The translations under genes and the position numbers were made by a program. DNA of 51,698 nucleotides from a virus, in IMG/VR virus record IMGVR_UViG_3300006844_000015, positions 1 to 51,698 of that record; one strand, 5' to 3'. This document shows, one piece after another, positions 40,224-48,074 of this stretch (positions are counted from its first letter, which is position 1; each line of letters opens with the position of its first letter). The notes beneath the pieces were generated by a model. The model worked only from the letters and a program-made list of their open reading frames with translations, did no database searches and was not told the DNA's origin.

Positions 40224-40558
40224 CGCCGGAGCAGATGCGCCGCGACGCGCGCAACCGGGCCGCCCGAGCGCTGCTCCAGGGCGCCCTGGCAACCGTGGTT
40301 GTGCCGGCACTACTGGCTGGCCTGGAGGTTGTCAGGGACGCGCTGGCAGTCGAGCCGGTGGACTGGCACACGATAGCGCTGCATGCCGCCAGCGTGGCGC
40401 TCACGACCGCCATTGCCGCCATCATCACGGCGCTGTCAGCCTACCTCCACAGGCTGGTGCTCGACCCGTCCGCGGTCCCGTCGCTGCGTCCGCCCAGCGA
40501 CGGGATTGATCCGCCGGGCAAGCATGCGACCGACCGCTACCCCATCGCCGGGCCGTAA
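40220..40558 (+). CDS. Holin
   Basis: 112 residues from GTG 40220. Two membrane segments (LLQGALATVVVPALLAGLEV and ALHAASVALTTAIAAIITAL) and a polar, basic C-terminus. Directly after the endolysin, with translational overlap. It should form the membrane lesion that releases the endolysin at lysis. Confidence 0.8.
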   Translation: MTPEQMRRDARNRAARALLQGALATVVVPALLAGLEVVRDALAVEPVDWHTIALHAASVALTTAIAAIITALSAYLHRLVLDPSAVPSLRPPSDGIDPPGKHATDRYPIAGP

Positions 40559-40560
40559 CC

Positions 40561-40594
40561 GCGAATGCCCCCCTCCGAAGAGGGGGGCATTCGC
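40561..40594 (+). terminator. Terminator after lysis cassette
   Basis: GCGAATGCCCCCCTC (40561-40575) pairs perfectly with 40580-40594 around CGAA, just after the holin stop. Only TTCC follows, so the T-tract is weak but the stem is very strong. It ends the long late operon. Confidence 0.75.
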
Positions 40595-41015
40595 TTCCGA
40601 ATCACCGGAGTGTCCCCGCCGTCGCGGGTCCGGTGGCACCCCCTTGCGGAGGTGGGGCCCTTGCCCTGCCCCTGCGATCAACGGGGGCGGGGCTGTTCTC
40701 GTGGCTCACCCTTGCGAAGTTGCCCGAGATTTAGGAGTGACTGCCGCGCAGGTCGGTTCATAACAGCCAGCCTCGAACCCCGCATGCCGCCGGCCGAAAC
40801 GCCTTACCAGCTGGGTGGTGTTTTCTTCGCGCCCGTTAGGAGGCCCTGCGATCAACAGGGCGCGGGCACTTCGGGGGCTGGCTTGACGCAACAGTCACTA
40901 GTCTATGGAATTAAGAAGTCCCGAGGCGATTCGCTTCACCCTTGAGATTTCCGCGCCCAGCCAGCCCGGCGCGGTAAAGCAAATACTTACCCGGCCGTCC
41001 GGCTCCGGGACTTCG
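40595..41015. other. Structured non-coding region with repeated CGATCAA hairpins
   Basis: About 420 bases without a convincing gene between the late-operon terminator and the tRNA. Two stem-loops share the loop CGATCAA: GCCCCTG/CGGGGGC (40668-40688) and GCCCTG/CAGGGC (40843-40861). CACCCTTG-like segments recur near 40638, 40708 and 40938. It could encode a structured RNA or hold packaging or recombination sites. A 126-codon plus-strand frame here lacks a good start site and codon pattern. Confidence 0.4.
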
Positions 41016-41089
<74 letters not shown>

Positions 41090-41095
41090 CCGTGC

Positions 41096-41129
41096 CTCCC
41101 CCTCCCGGTCAGCCGTCCGGGAGGGGGAG
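41096..41129. terminator. Hairpin between tRNA and minus-strand operon
   Basis: CTCCCCCTCCCGG (41096-41108) pairs with 41117-41129 around an 8-base loop. It lies downstream of the minus operon that ends at 41259 and before the tRNA, so it may terminate that operon or define the tRNA 5' side. No T-run. Confidence 0.5.
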
Positions 41130-41258
41130 CATTCACGCTTCACTGGGGGGTGCGACCAGCCGCGGGCAGGTCTCCAGTGAAGCGACAGCGGGGTAACCGT
41201 CTATCAGCGCGTCATGGCACGAAGGGCGCTGATAACCCCGCCGGTCCTTGCGCGGGAA

Positions 41259-41813
41259 TCAGTCAGCCACCAGGCCCTGGAATTCCCGCTGACGCCGAAT
41301 CGCGTAGTCGATGTACGGCGCGTCGGCCAGCGCGAGGTTACCGCTGGTGACGTCCTGCGGACCGGCCATGCCGGCGCCGCCGTGCTCGGCGTGCCACATG
41401 TAGGCGGTGCTGCCCGCCGGCACCCGGACCACACCGACCGCCAGGCCGTCACGGTCGCGGACGTCGGTAGTCCACAGGCAGCCGGCGCCGGTGATCACGT
41501 GGTCGTGCTGGCCGGAGACGGTGGCGATGCCCGCGGACGGCAGCGGCTTCCAGCTCGCGTTGCGGTCAAGCGTGACCGCGTTGAACGGGAGCGGCCGGAT
41601 GCGCACGTCACCCTGGGACTGCGGTCCGCTCAGCACGGGCACGTCCACGCTGCCCAGCTCGCGAGCCACGTGCTCGTAGACCTCCCGACCCAGCGCCTGG
41701 GACAGCTGGTCCAGCGTGATGCCGACCGCGCGAGCAAAGCTCGCTTCGGCCTCCTCGACCTCGACGGGAGCCGCCTCGGTCTCGGTCTCTTCGAGGATGG
41801 TGGTTTCGGTCAC
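41259..41813 (-). CDS. Hypothetical protein with acidic N-terminus
   Basis: 184 residues from GTG 41813. The first 25 residues are Glu/Thr-rich. The C-terminal 120 residues (VPVLSGPQSQGDVRIRPLPF, SGQHDHVITGAGCLWTTDVR, AYMWHAEHGGAG) have the strand pattern and His spacing of a cupin-like fold, but I do not recognise a family. A GGGGCAG leader lies 17 bases upstream. Last gene of the right-hand minus block. Confidence 0.7.
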   Translation of the reverse strand: MTETTILEETETEAAPVEVEEAEASFARAVGITLDQLSQALGREVYEHVARELGSVDVPVLSGPQSQGDVRIRPLPFNAVTLDRNASWKPLPSAGIATVSGQHDHVITGAGCLWTTDVRDRDGLAVGVVRVPAGSTAYMWHAEHGGAGMAGPQDVTSGNLALADAPYIDYAIRRQREFQGLVAD

Positions 41814-41883
41814 TGTGTTCCCTTTCTTTTCTGCCCCTGCCTTTTGGCCGGGAAGTCGGTGGATTGGTTACCGGTCGCGGGAA

Positions 41884-42804
41884 TCAGGTACGCCGTAGCG
41901 TCTGGCTGTATTCCTCGGGGGATTCTCCCGCAGTCCAGGCGACGGCGTCAAGTGCCTTGACGAAGTTGTCCGGCACGGCCAGGCCATAGCGGCGACGGGT
42001 GCCCGTACGTTCGAGCGAACCATTGGTGACGACGAGGATTTTCACGTCCATTCCCCAGGTGTCACGGGGGACGTCGTACAGCTTGACCGTCTGCCCGGGA
42101 TTTCCCGGGTCGTCGCATTCGTCCACGAGTGAGAGGTTCGCCTGCGTGGCGAATTCCTCCCAGCCGACCCGCTCGATGGCGGCGCGGCGGACCTCGACGT
42201 TGGGCTCCTCACGGATGCGCTCTACCGAGGGGTCCATGATGACCCACTGGGGGACGTTCGCGCCGTGCCAGAAGTAGAGCCCCCACGGGTCGGCGCCGTC
42301 CCACTCAATCGCAGGGCCGTCCGCGCGGTGGAGCTGGTGCGAGCCCGGCCCGTCCGGGCCGATGCGCTCGATGTGAGTTGCGGTCGGCCGTTCGGTGACC
42401 ACGACAAAGTCCGGGTGCGGATACCACCAGCCGGCCGAGCACGCCGCTTCGTACGCGGCCAAGATCTCCCATTCCTTCTCGCGGTCCGGAAGCTGCATAA
42501 CGTCGCGGGCGAACGCCAACGAGGCCAGCCAGTTGTGCCAGCTCTGGCCGCCGAGCTGCTCGTAGTAGATGGCCCGCGCTTCGGCGCCGGTGATGGCCGC
42601 GGTGACCTCGGCCAGCCGCTTCGGATGCGGCACCTTCACGACCACGCCGGGCCACGGCGTGTCGCACAGCTCGTAGACGCGCTTCACGCCCGCCTCCCAT
42701 GCCGCCCAGTCCGGGGGCGTGGGGTCAATGGATTTGTACATCCATTGCTTGGCGAACGGGATGAGCTGTGCGCGCTCCTCATCCGTGAGATTCCTGACTG
42801 CCAT
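41884..42804 (-). CDS. DUF6745-like protein
   Basis: 306 residues. HQLHRADGPAIEWDGADPWG, LYFWHGANVPQWVIMDPSVE and NVEVRRAAIERVGWEEFATQ match what I know of DUF6745, an actinobacterial family of unknown function. GGGCAG lies two bases before the ATG. It is flanked by the cupin-like protein and a helix-turn-helix protein. Host homologues are chromosomal, so it may have been acquired from a host. Confidence 0.75.
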   Translation of the reverse strand: MAVRNLTDEERAQLIPFAKQWMYKSIDPTPPDWAAWEAGVKRVYELCDTPWPGVVVKVPHPKRLAEVTAAITGAEARAIYYEQLGGQSWHNWLASLAFARDVMQLPDREKEWEILAAYEAACSAGWWYPHPDFVVVTERPTATHIERIGPDGPGSHQLHRADGPAIEWDGADPWGLYFWHGANVPQWVIMDPSVERIREEPNVEVRRAAIERVGWEEFATQANLSLVDECDDPGNPGQTVKLYDVPRDTWGMDVKILVVTNGSLERTGTRRRYGLAVPDNFVKALDAVAWTAGESPEEYSQTLRRT

Positions 42805-42811
42805 TTCTGCC

Positions 42812-43036
42812 CTACCCTTTCGGTTTGGTGCGGTCGTGCGCCGCAGTGTATCTTACTTTCCATTCGAGAAGCTCTGGGAGTCGAGTCTCCTCCCAGAGCG
42901 CCCACCCCTTGCCGGAAAGGTCCGGGGCGGGAAATGCGAATTCTGTATTGCGGTAACGACTACGCAGCTTCCGTAAGGTGTCGGCCCCGTAGCCGAGCCT
43001 TACCGAAAGCGTGCGCTGATCTAGGTACTCAGCCAT
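42812..43036 (-). CDS. Small helix-turn-helix protein
   Basis: 74 residues from ATG 43036. MAEYLDQRTLSVRLGYGADT followed by LRKLRSR resembles a MerR/excisionase-type helix-turn-helix; the C-terminus is basic (HDRTKPKG). It overlaps the membrane gene upstream by eight bases. Regulatory role inferred. Confidence 0.6.
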   Translation of the reverse strand: MAEYLDQRTLSVRLGYGADTLRKLRSRYRNTEFAFPAPDLSGKGWALWEETRLPELLEWKVRYTAAHDRTKPKG

Positions 43037-43256
43037 CACGTCGCCGCGAAGTGATGCGCGGCCAGAACGCCGACAGCACGCCCAGCCCGACCACGCCCAG
43101 TCCGAAGCCTGCGGCGATAGCCACCAGGAGCCAGCGGTCCAGGCCGAGGCACAGCGCCACACCGCCGAAGCAACAGCCGACCGTCGCGCCCGTCAGTAGG
43201 ATGAGGCCATAGGCCAGCAGGATCGTGGCCGGAGTGGTGTCCTTCTGGCCGCTCAC
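43029..43256 (-). CDS. Small two-span membrane protein
   Basis: 75 residues from GTG 43256 in a GTGA overlap. Two hydrophobic helices (ATILLAYGLILLTGATVGCC and WLLVAIAAGFGLGVVGLGVL) and a basic end (PRITSRRRDG). No family is recognised. It lies in the early minus block, so membrane-level host modification or exclusion is possible. Confidence 0.65.
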   Translation of the reverse strand: MSGQKDTTPATILLAYGLILLTGATVGCCFGGVALCLGLDRWLLVAIAAGFGLGVVGLGVLSAFWPRITSRRRDG

Positions 43257-43651
43257 GCTGCCACCGCCATGGGCTGGGCGTGGCGCCCGGCGCTGGCCTG
43301 ACGCGGGCGCACGGTGACCGGCTGGCGCCAGCGAAGGTCAGGCGGCGTCAGTGCGGTGACCGGGCGCGCGACCAGCGTCAGCGGTGGCCAGGGGCTGGCG
43401 TAGCCCTCGGGGGCGTGCGTGGTGAGGCTGACCCTGGGCAGACTGGCGGGCTCCTCGGCATCGGCTTCCCGCGGCATCCGGGCGGCGGTGCGCGAGCTGC
43501 GCTCGGTGACCAGTCGGGCCACCAGCACACCGGCGGTTACAGCGTCGGTGCCCACTGCCGCGGCGTGGTGCCGTCCGCGGGCGCTGGTCTGCGGCACGCC
43601 CGGCGGACGCCCGCCCAGTGCCAAGACCAGCCGGCGGAGAAAGTCCCTCAT
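43253..43651 (-). CDS. Hypothetical Arg/Ala-rich protein
   Basis: 132 residues. Basic and low in aromatic residues except a PEGYASPWPPLTLVARP segment that resembles the WP core but sits at residue 88, so membership is doubtful. GGGGCAG lies six bases before the ATG. It overlaps the membrane gene downstream as GTGA. Confidence 0.6.
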   Translation of the reverse strand: MRDFLRRLVLALGGRPPGVPQTSARGRHHAAAVGTDAVTAGVLVARLVTERSSRTAARMPREADAEEPASLPRVSLTTHAPEGYASPWPPLTLVARPVTALTPPDLRWRQPVTVRPRQASAGRHAQPMAVAA

Positions 43652-43730
43652 GTCTGTCTGCCCCTTTCAGGTGCTGTGTTTTCGTGGGGTGGTGCGCCCC
43701 GCGCCCAATGCCGGGCGCGGGGCGGTACTG

Positions 43731-44324
43731 CTAGAACGGGACGCCGCCGTTAGCGTGCGTTGGCGGGGCAGCCGGCGCGGCGCCGACGTTGGCCGTCCAC
43801 CACGCGGCGGCAACCTGCGCCATCTCCGCGCTCGGCTCGGCCAGGTCGAAAGCATTTCCGTCCTTGATCAGGCGAGCCACGGTGACGTGACCGACGATGC
43901 CGCCCAGGCGCTGAGTAAGGCGGCGCTGGGACAGGTACAGATCGGTGATGATGAACGGCGTGACCTGCGTGCCAACCGGCAGACCGTCCAGCACGACGAC
44001 GGTCGCCGTCACCTGGTTACGCGTCTGGCCCGGGTTGAACTTGTCGGGCAGGTTCATTTCAAAATTCGTGGGCTTGATGATGAGCGTGCGTCCCAACAGC
44101 TCATCGATCTTGGGGTACTCCCCCCCCGCCGCGGCGTCACCGAACGGGACGAACGGCGAGGCGCCCTGGCCCATTGCGGCGGGCTGCTGCACGGGCGCGG
44201 GCTGCGCGTACTGCTGCGCAGGGGCGGCAGCCGGTACCGGCTGCGCGTACGCCTGGAAGCCCTGCGGCGGGGCCGGGGGTGCGGCGGGGGGGGTGGCGCC
44301 GAAGGCGCCGAAAGGGTTGGTCAC
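43731..44324 (-). CDS. Possible single-strand DNA-binding-like protein
   Basis: 197 residues from GTG 44324, with GGAGG upstream. The first 65 residues are Pro/Gln/Ala-rich and disordered (AAPAQQYAQPAPVQQPAAMG). The core (IDELLGRTLIIKPTNFEMNL, QVTATVVVLDGLPVGTQVTP, FIITDLYLSQRRL) has the strand pattern of an OB-fold. Its place beside a RecB-like nuclease fits a recombination or replication role. This is inference from pattern and context. Confidence 0.55.
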   Translation of the reverse strand: MTNPFGAFGATPPAAPPAPPQGFQAYAQPVPAAAPAQQYAQPAPVQQPAAMGQGASPFVPFGDAAAGGEYPKIDELLGRTLIIKPTNFEMNLPDKFNPGQTRNQVTATVVVLDGLPVGTQVTPFIITDLYLSQRRLTQRLGGIVGHVTVARLIKDGNAFDLAEPSAEMAQVAAAWWTANVGAAPAAPPTHANGGVPF

Positions 44325-44485
44325 GATGCTTTTCCTCCACGCTGACGATTCGCTGACGTTGCATTCACGTTGCAGTTACGCTACCTGTCGCGTTGACATT
44401 GCCTTGCATTGCTCTCGCGTTGCGTTGCATTGTCCCTTGACTATCCAACTGGCCGCCGGCCGAGCCGGTTCGGGTACGGCTGACG
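44325..44485. promoter_or_regulatory. Intergenic region with TTGCATT repeats
   Basis: 161 bases between the nuclease and OB-fold-like genes hold TTGCATT at 44359-44365, 44404-44410 and 44425-44431, with TTGCAGT and TTGCGT variants between. A TAGCGT box on the minus strand resembles the phage -10 sequences. Probably a promoter with a multi-site operator, or a second origin-like element. Confidence 0.45.
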
Positions 44486-45445
44486 CTACACGGGCGACGA
44501 CGGTTCGTCAACTGTTGACGTCACGTCAATACGCGGTGACCATCCGTCAGGCCACTGGCCGGTCTGCGTCGGACAGGCGGCCTTGACGCTGCATGCCCGG
44601 CACAGGTCCGACAATCGAGGAAGGTACACCCCCGCCCGTTCGGCGTGATCCATCGCCCCTACCTGGTATTCCACCGCAGCCAGGGGATAGCGCGCGAGGT
44701 TGACAGCGGCAGACGGCGCCCCCTTGCGCGCGAGCCAGTAATCGGCCCACGCCACCTCGGGCGCGAGCCCGAGCAGCACCATGGCATGGGCGTAGGTCGG
44801 CAACTGGATACTGCCCACCGGCGCCGTAGCACCGGACTTCAAGTCACGTACGCCGATACGTCCGTCAGCGTCACGGATCACCTGGTCAACGAAACCGCGG
44901 ACCGGCACCGCGCCGAAGTAGGCCAGGAATTCGACCTCGATTCCTGGCCTACCATCGGTGAGCATGGCGATTTCGTAGGTGCGCTGTTGCTGCGCCATGA
45001 CGTAGTGCTCAACCATGAGCGCGCCCTGGACCAGCCACCACAGGCGGTCTTCCCGCCCGCGGGCGGCCACGCGCCACTCGGAGGCGGGTACGCCCGAGGT
45101 GCGCTCGAGCCGTCCGGCTTCGTTGTCCAGCTCCTGGGCGAACTGACCCGCGGCCCACTGTCGGGAGTAGCTGCGTCCGCCCAGGCGGGCACGCTCCCAC
45201 AGTTCGATCACCGAGTGGAGCGCCGTGCCGCCCGCGTTCCACCACGCGGGGCGCTGGTCGACTTGATCGACGCGCTCCAGGCGGTAGCGCATGCCGCAGT
45301 CGATGAAACTTCCCAGCTGGCTCACGCTGCGGTGAGCGGGACGCTGACCCGTCGCCCTGCCGGTCGCGGCGCCATCCGCCGGCGGTAGGGGAGGCGGCTC
45401 GTCCTCGCCCGGCAGGGCGCCGAAGGCGACGAACGGGGAGGTCAT
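44486..45445 (-). CDS. RecB/Cas4-like PD-(D/E)XK nuclease
   Basis: 319 residues. HRSVSQLGSFIDCGMRYRLE at the N-terminus and a GTALHSVIELWE helix match the RecB nuclease family. Catalytic residues are in YEIAMLTDGRPGIEVEFLAY and GRIGVRDLKSG (D and K of the motif). The C-terminal CRACSVKAAC with the N-terminal Cys suggests a Cas4-type Fe-S cluster. It should process DNA ends in phage recombination or host DNA breakdown. ATGA overlap with the small gene upstream. Confidence 0.85.
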   Translation of the reverse strand: MTSPFVAFGALPGEDEPPPLPPADGAATGRATGQRPAHRSVSQLGSFIDCGMRYRLERVDQVDQRPAWWNAGGTALHSVIELWERARLGGRSYSRQWAAGQFAQELDNEAGRLERTSGVPASEWRVAARGREDRLWWLVQGALMVEHYVMAQQQRTYEIAMLTDGRPGIEVEFLAYFGAVPVRGFVDQVIRDADGRIGVRDLKSGATAPVGSIQLPTYAHAMVLLGLAPEVAWADYWLARKGAPSAAVNLARYPLAAVEYQVGAMDHAERAGVYLPRLSDLCRACSVKAACPTQTGQWPDGWSPRIDVTSTVDEPSSPV

Positions 45446-45576
45446 GCCAACGCCTGGCCCACGTCCGCGGCGCGCTGGGCCAGCTCCGCCTCACGCCAGG
45501 CTGCGGCGCGCTGGCCCTCTTCGCGGATGCGACGCGAGGAGTCCGACAGAGCAGACTCCAGGATTCCGTCGAGCAT
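45442..45576 (-). CDS. 44-residue helical protein
   Basis: MLDGILESALSDSSRRIREE followed by GQRAAAWREAELAQRAAD: a single charged amphipathic helix, possibly a coiled coil. GAAAGGAAACTGAC precedes the ATG; its stop overlaps the nuclease ATG. A longer frame to 45696 crosses WP 21 and is rejected. It may be a nuclease partner. Confidence 0.6.
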   Translation of the reverse strand: MLDGILESALSDSSRRIREEGQRAAAWREAELAQRAADVGQALA

Positions 45577-45577
45577 G

Positions 45578-45901
45578 TCAGTTTCCTTTCTCAAATTGAA
45601 GCCGGACGCCCCAGGGCGTAAAGAAGGATCGTAGCCCCGTCGGGCGAATGCCGATAAGTTCTCGAAATGAGCCGTCGTCAACGTGCCATACGGCATGCTC
45701 TAACGGCACGTCGACGACGCGTGCAAGGAAACTCTCGCCCCGCATCGGCCAGGCGAGAAAGTGAGGCTTAATTTCGGTTGACACTACCCGTCCTCCGCGG
45801 TATTGCACGAAAAGGAAACTGTGCCTAATCGGCAACGGTAGGGCAATACGCACGAGCGGGGCTAGGAACCGGGGGCGCGGCCAGGTAGAGGACATCGTCA
45901 C
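45578..45901 (-). CDS. WP protein 21
   Basis: 107 residues with motif KPHFLAWPM (W51) and a WP at residue 7. After the core, ARVVDVPLEHAVWHVDDG aligns with IRNIDVPLVNAWWVSHS of WP 22, so these two are duplicates. The GTG or ATG start overlaps the upstream stop. A plus-strand promoter-like sequence (45778-45806) lies antisense within it. Confidence 0.65.
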   Translation of the reverse strand: MTMSSTWPRPRFLAPLVRIALPLPIRHSFLFVQYRGGRVVSTEIKPHFLAWPMRGESFLARVVDVPLEHAVWHVDDGSFRELIGIRPTGLRSFFTPWGVRLQFEKGN

Positions 45902-46179
45902 CTCCCCCCGAATTCGGGGCAGGCGTTCCGAGACTCGGCGGGGAACCTAAGTCCAGCTTGCAATGGGGAATGCGACACCCACCAGGCATTAACCAGTGGG
46001 ACATCGATATTGCGTATCAGCATGGGCTGGCGACCGTACGGCCAGGTGTAGAACGGAGACGGCACCGGGAGGGGACGCCTCAGTCCATCCTTAAGGAATG
46101 CGAGAGAAAGCCGCCCGCAGGTGATCGGAGGAAGGGAGACAATGGCGATCCGCAACGAGTTAATGGACATGGTTCTCAC
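45898..46179 (-). CDS. WP protein 22
   Basis: 93 residues from GTG 46179, or 90 from ATG 46170. The motif is PSPFYTWPY (W46); the DVPL..A.W block follows. The N-terminus is hydrophobic and basic (LRIAIVSLPP) but not a clear signal peptide. It overlaps the upstream gene by 20 bases. Confidence 0.65.
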   Translation of the reverse strand: MRTMSINSLRIAIVSLPPITCGRLSLAFLKDGLRRPLPVPSPFYTWPYGRQPMLIRNIDVPLVNAWWVSHSPLQAGLRFPAESRNACPEFGGR

Positions 46180-46810
46180 CGCCCGTGGCGTGCGCCTCCT
46201 GGTGAATTCGGAGGAGGTCTGCCAGGTCGTCCAGCTTGGCAGTCACGGGTACGCCCTGGTGGAAAGTCGCCAGGTGCACCAGGGCGGCTACCGGGTCGAC
46301 CAGCTCCGGCGGCTCCCACGGGTGCGTCTCGCTCTCGCGGTAGGCGATGACCTCCCCGCCCAGGCGCACCCTGACGACCGCCACGGCCAGCTCGGCGGTG
46401 GACACACCAGCGGCGTCTGCCACGGCGCCCAGCGGCAGCAGGGACGGCGCGGGGGCGGCGTAGAGGCTGGCGGCTGCCGTGTTCATTGCGGTCTCGTTCG
46501 CCGCACGTTGCTGCGCGGTCTGACGTCCAGGCGGCCCGACGTCGCCCTCCAGTTCGATCCAGCCGCGGCTAGCTGGTGGACGTGGGCCGCCCACTAGCGC
46601 CTGTGCGGCGAGGCGCTCGGCGTCGCGCCAGCGCCACACAACCTCGACGTCCGCGCCGGGCGGGGGCGTACCAGTGACGGGCGCGACGCCGTCCCGCTTC
46701 AGCGTCACCACACTGTCCGCCGGCCCGGACCGGGCGCTCACGCGCCAGCGGTTGCCGTCCGCCCCCACGATGACGTCGTTTACCTCGACCTCTGCCCACT
46801 GAAGAATCAT
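46160..46810 (-). CDS. Hypothetical protein with KOW-like start
   Basis: 216 residues. MILQWAEVEVNDVIVGADGN followed by RWRVSAR looks like a small beta-barrel (KOW/SH3-like). The middle is Ala/Pro-rich; the C-terminus (AGVSTAELAVAVVRVRLGGE; LVHLATFHQGVPVTAKLDDL) is helical. It interrupts the minus-strand WP array. No function is recognised. Confidence 0.65.
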   Translation of the reverse strand: MILQWAEVEVNDVIVGADGNRWRVSARSGPADSVVTLKRDGVAPVTGTPPPGADVEVVWRWRDAERLAAQALVGGPRPPASRGWIELEGDVGPPGRQTAQQRAANETAMNTAAASLYAAPAPSLLPLGAVADAAGVSTAELAVAVVRVRLGGEVIAYRESETHPWEPPELVDPVAALVHLATFHQGVPVTAKLDDLADLLRIHQEAHATGGENHVH

Positions 46811-46812
46811 CG

Positions 46813-47118
46813 TTACCGGTCCTCTGTTAGCACGGAATACAATAGTGCGTCAGGCACTCCCAGGTAGCCACTGCGTACAGCCCGGGAGTAGCGCGGCTCG
46901 TTGCGCCATAGAGTGTAGACATGCAGATTTACTACAGGCTGAAATACATTGAGCATCGCTAGGAAGCGCTCGGGCGGCCAGGGAGTAAGGGTCGGGATGT
47001 CGTCATCCCAGCCCCAGTGTCGCATGGCCCACGGGTAATAGGCGAGTGGGTAGGGGAGAGTCCGGGAGGCGCACCCACGCAGAACGCTAAACGCCTCGGG
47101 TCGGATGCCGCCAGTCAC
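46813..47118 (-). CDS. WP protein 23
   Basis: 101 residues with motif IPTLTPWPP (W47). EAFSVLRG and WAMRH before the core match VAFNVLHA and WAMRH in WP 24, the next gene upstream. Acidic DWDD-like patch before the core. The GTG start is in a GTGA overlap. Confidence 0.7.
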   Translation of the reverse strand: MTGGIRPEAFSVLRGCASRTLPYPLAYYPWAMRHWGWDDDIPTLTPWPPERFLAMLNVFQPVVNLHVYTLWRNEPRYSRAVRSGYLGVPDALLYSVLTEDR

Positions 47119-47408
47119 CAGTTCTCCGCAAGCTCGGCAGTCAAAATATAGAAGTCTAGAAGAATGTCATTCAGTAATCGCGACGTCTGGCCACTCAGAT
47201 TTAGGATGAGCTGCGTCGCGTCAAGCCGGGTGGCGTCGTGGTCGTCGTCATACTCTAGTCTCGGCCAGGGGTCAATGGGTGCGGGGAATGTTTGTTCCGT
47301 CCAGCTGCGAGGCGACCGCAAATGCCGCATGGCCCACACAGAGCACGGCGAAATATCGGTGCTCGCGTGCAAAACATTGAAGGCAACACGTCGCATGCTG
47401 TGCGTCAT
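47115..47408 (-). CDS. WP protein 24
   Basis: 97 residues with motif PAPIDPWPR (W48). Shares AF.VL and WAMRH with WP 23. After the core the sequence becomes acidic and helical (LDATQLILNLSGQTSRLLND), unlike most members. The ATG overlaps the mini-gene stop as ATGA. Confidence 0.65.
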   Translation of the reverse strand: MTHSMRRVAFNVLHASTDISPCSVWAMRHLRSPRSWTEQTFPAPIDPWPRLEYDDDHDATRLDATQLILNLSGQTSRLLNDILLDFYILTAELAENW

Positions 47409-47524
47409 AGGTTATCCCAGTTGCCATTACCGTACGCCAACGACATAAGGTCAAAAGTCCAGGAGTGCCATTGAACCCGCTTGACCGGGACCCAGTGTTT
47501 GGCGACGCTTAGTCCCCGGGACAT
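47405..47524 (-). CDS. WP mini-protein 25 (39 residues)
   Basis: MSRGLSVAKHWVPVKRVQWH followed by SWTFDLMSLAYGNGNWDNL. The ATG overlaps the upstream TAA (TAATG) and its TGA overlaps the next ATG, so it is locked into the array. SWTF stands where SWP would be expected. It has the same length as the plus-strand mini-gene at 8278. Confidence 0.5.
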   Translation of the reverse strand: MSRGLSVAKHWVPVKRVQWHSWTFDLMSLAYGNGNWDNL

Positions 47525-47814
47525 TAGTAGAACCTCACGAGGCGCTGGGGGTAGTCGAGCATATAGAGATTGTCGAAATCTTCCGCGTAATTCCCGTTGA
47601 ACGCCTCGCTGAATACCTGATTAATTTGGCGACGCATACCGCTCGACTTCCCCGGCCAGGAGACAAGGGGCTCCCGGTGCGGGGTCGGAGGCCAGTTGAA
47701 GTGTTGAGCATCCCGAAGGAAGTAGCTACGGCCAGCACCAAAGACATTCCAGTGAACAAGGTCTAGCTGACCGAACGCCCGCCTCGACGGAGTCGAGTGC
47801 CACATACCGCTCAC
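47524..47814 (-). CDS. WP protein 26
   Basis: 96 residues with two cores, AQHFNWPPT (W41) and PLVSWPGKS (W53). The C-terminus is acidic and aromatic (NYAEDFDNLYMLDYPQRLV). GTG start in a GTGA overlap. The LVHWNVFGAGRSYF stretch resembles LWNFTRANW in WP 28. Confidence 0.65.
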   Translation of the reverse strand: MSGMWHSTPSRRAFGQLDLVHWNVFGAGRSYFLRDAQHFNWPPTPHREPLVSWPGKSSGMRRQINQVFSEAFNGNYAEDFDNLYMLDYPQRLVRFY

Positions 47815-48074
47815 GGGAAACTCCCCCGCCCTCCTGATTCTAGCATATTAATACCATCGGGATATCGACCCCCCCAACGAAGGCAGTTTACCCGGTCCCA
47901 CACCCGTGACTGGAACCATCCATACTCGAAGGCATCCGGCCAGGCAGTGAGAGGCGGGTTGCATAGGGGGCCAACGACAATGGCGGCGGGATTAGTCGTT
48001 CCCAGGTGGCCGCCGGTACGCGCAATGTCCCACAGTCTCAGGCGGACCGTGATGTTCAGGTCGGCTCCGCTCAC
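47811..48074 (-). CDS. WP protein 27
   Basis: 87 residues with motif PPLTAWPDA (W45), followed by FQSRVWDRVNCLRWGGRYPD and ML.S. This block is shared with WP 28, upstream, including PAAI before the core. The pair is the best-conserved example of duplication. GTG start in a GTGA overlap. Confidence 0.7.
   Translation of the reverse strand: MSGADLNITVRLRLWDIARTGGHLGTTNPAAIVVGPLCNPPLTAWPDAFEYGWFQSRVWDRVNCLRWGGRYPDGINMLESGGRGSFP

Noticed and set aside
40565-40945. Possible 126-codon plus-strand gene after the terminator
   Set aside because: It starts inside the terminator stem, has no ribosome site, and its sequence follows the repeated hairpins rather than a protein-like pattern.
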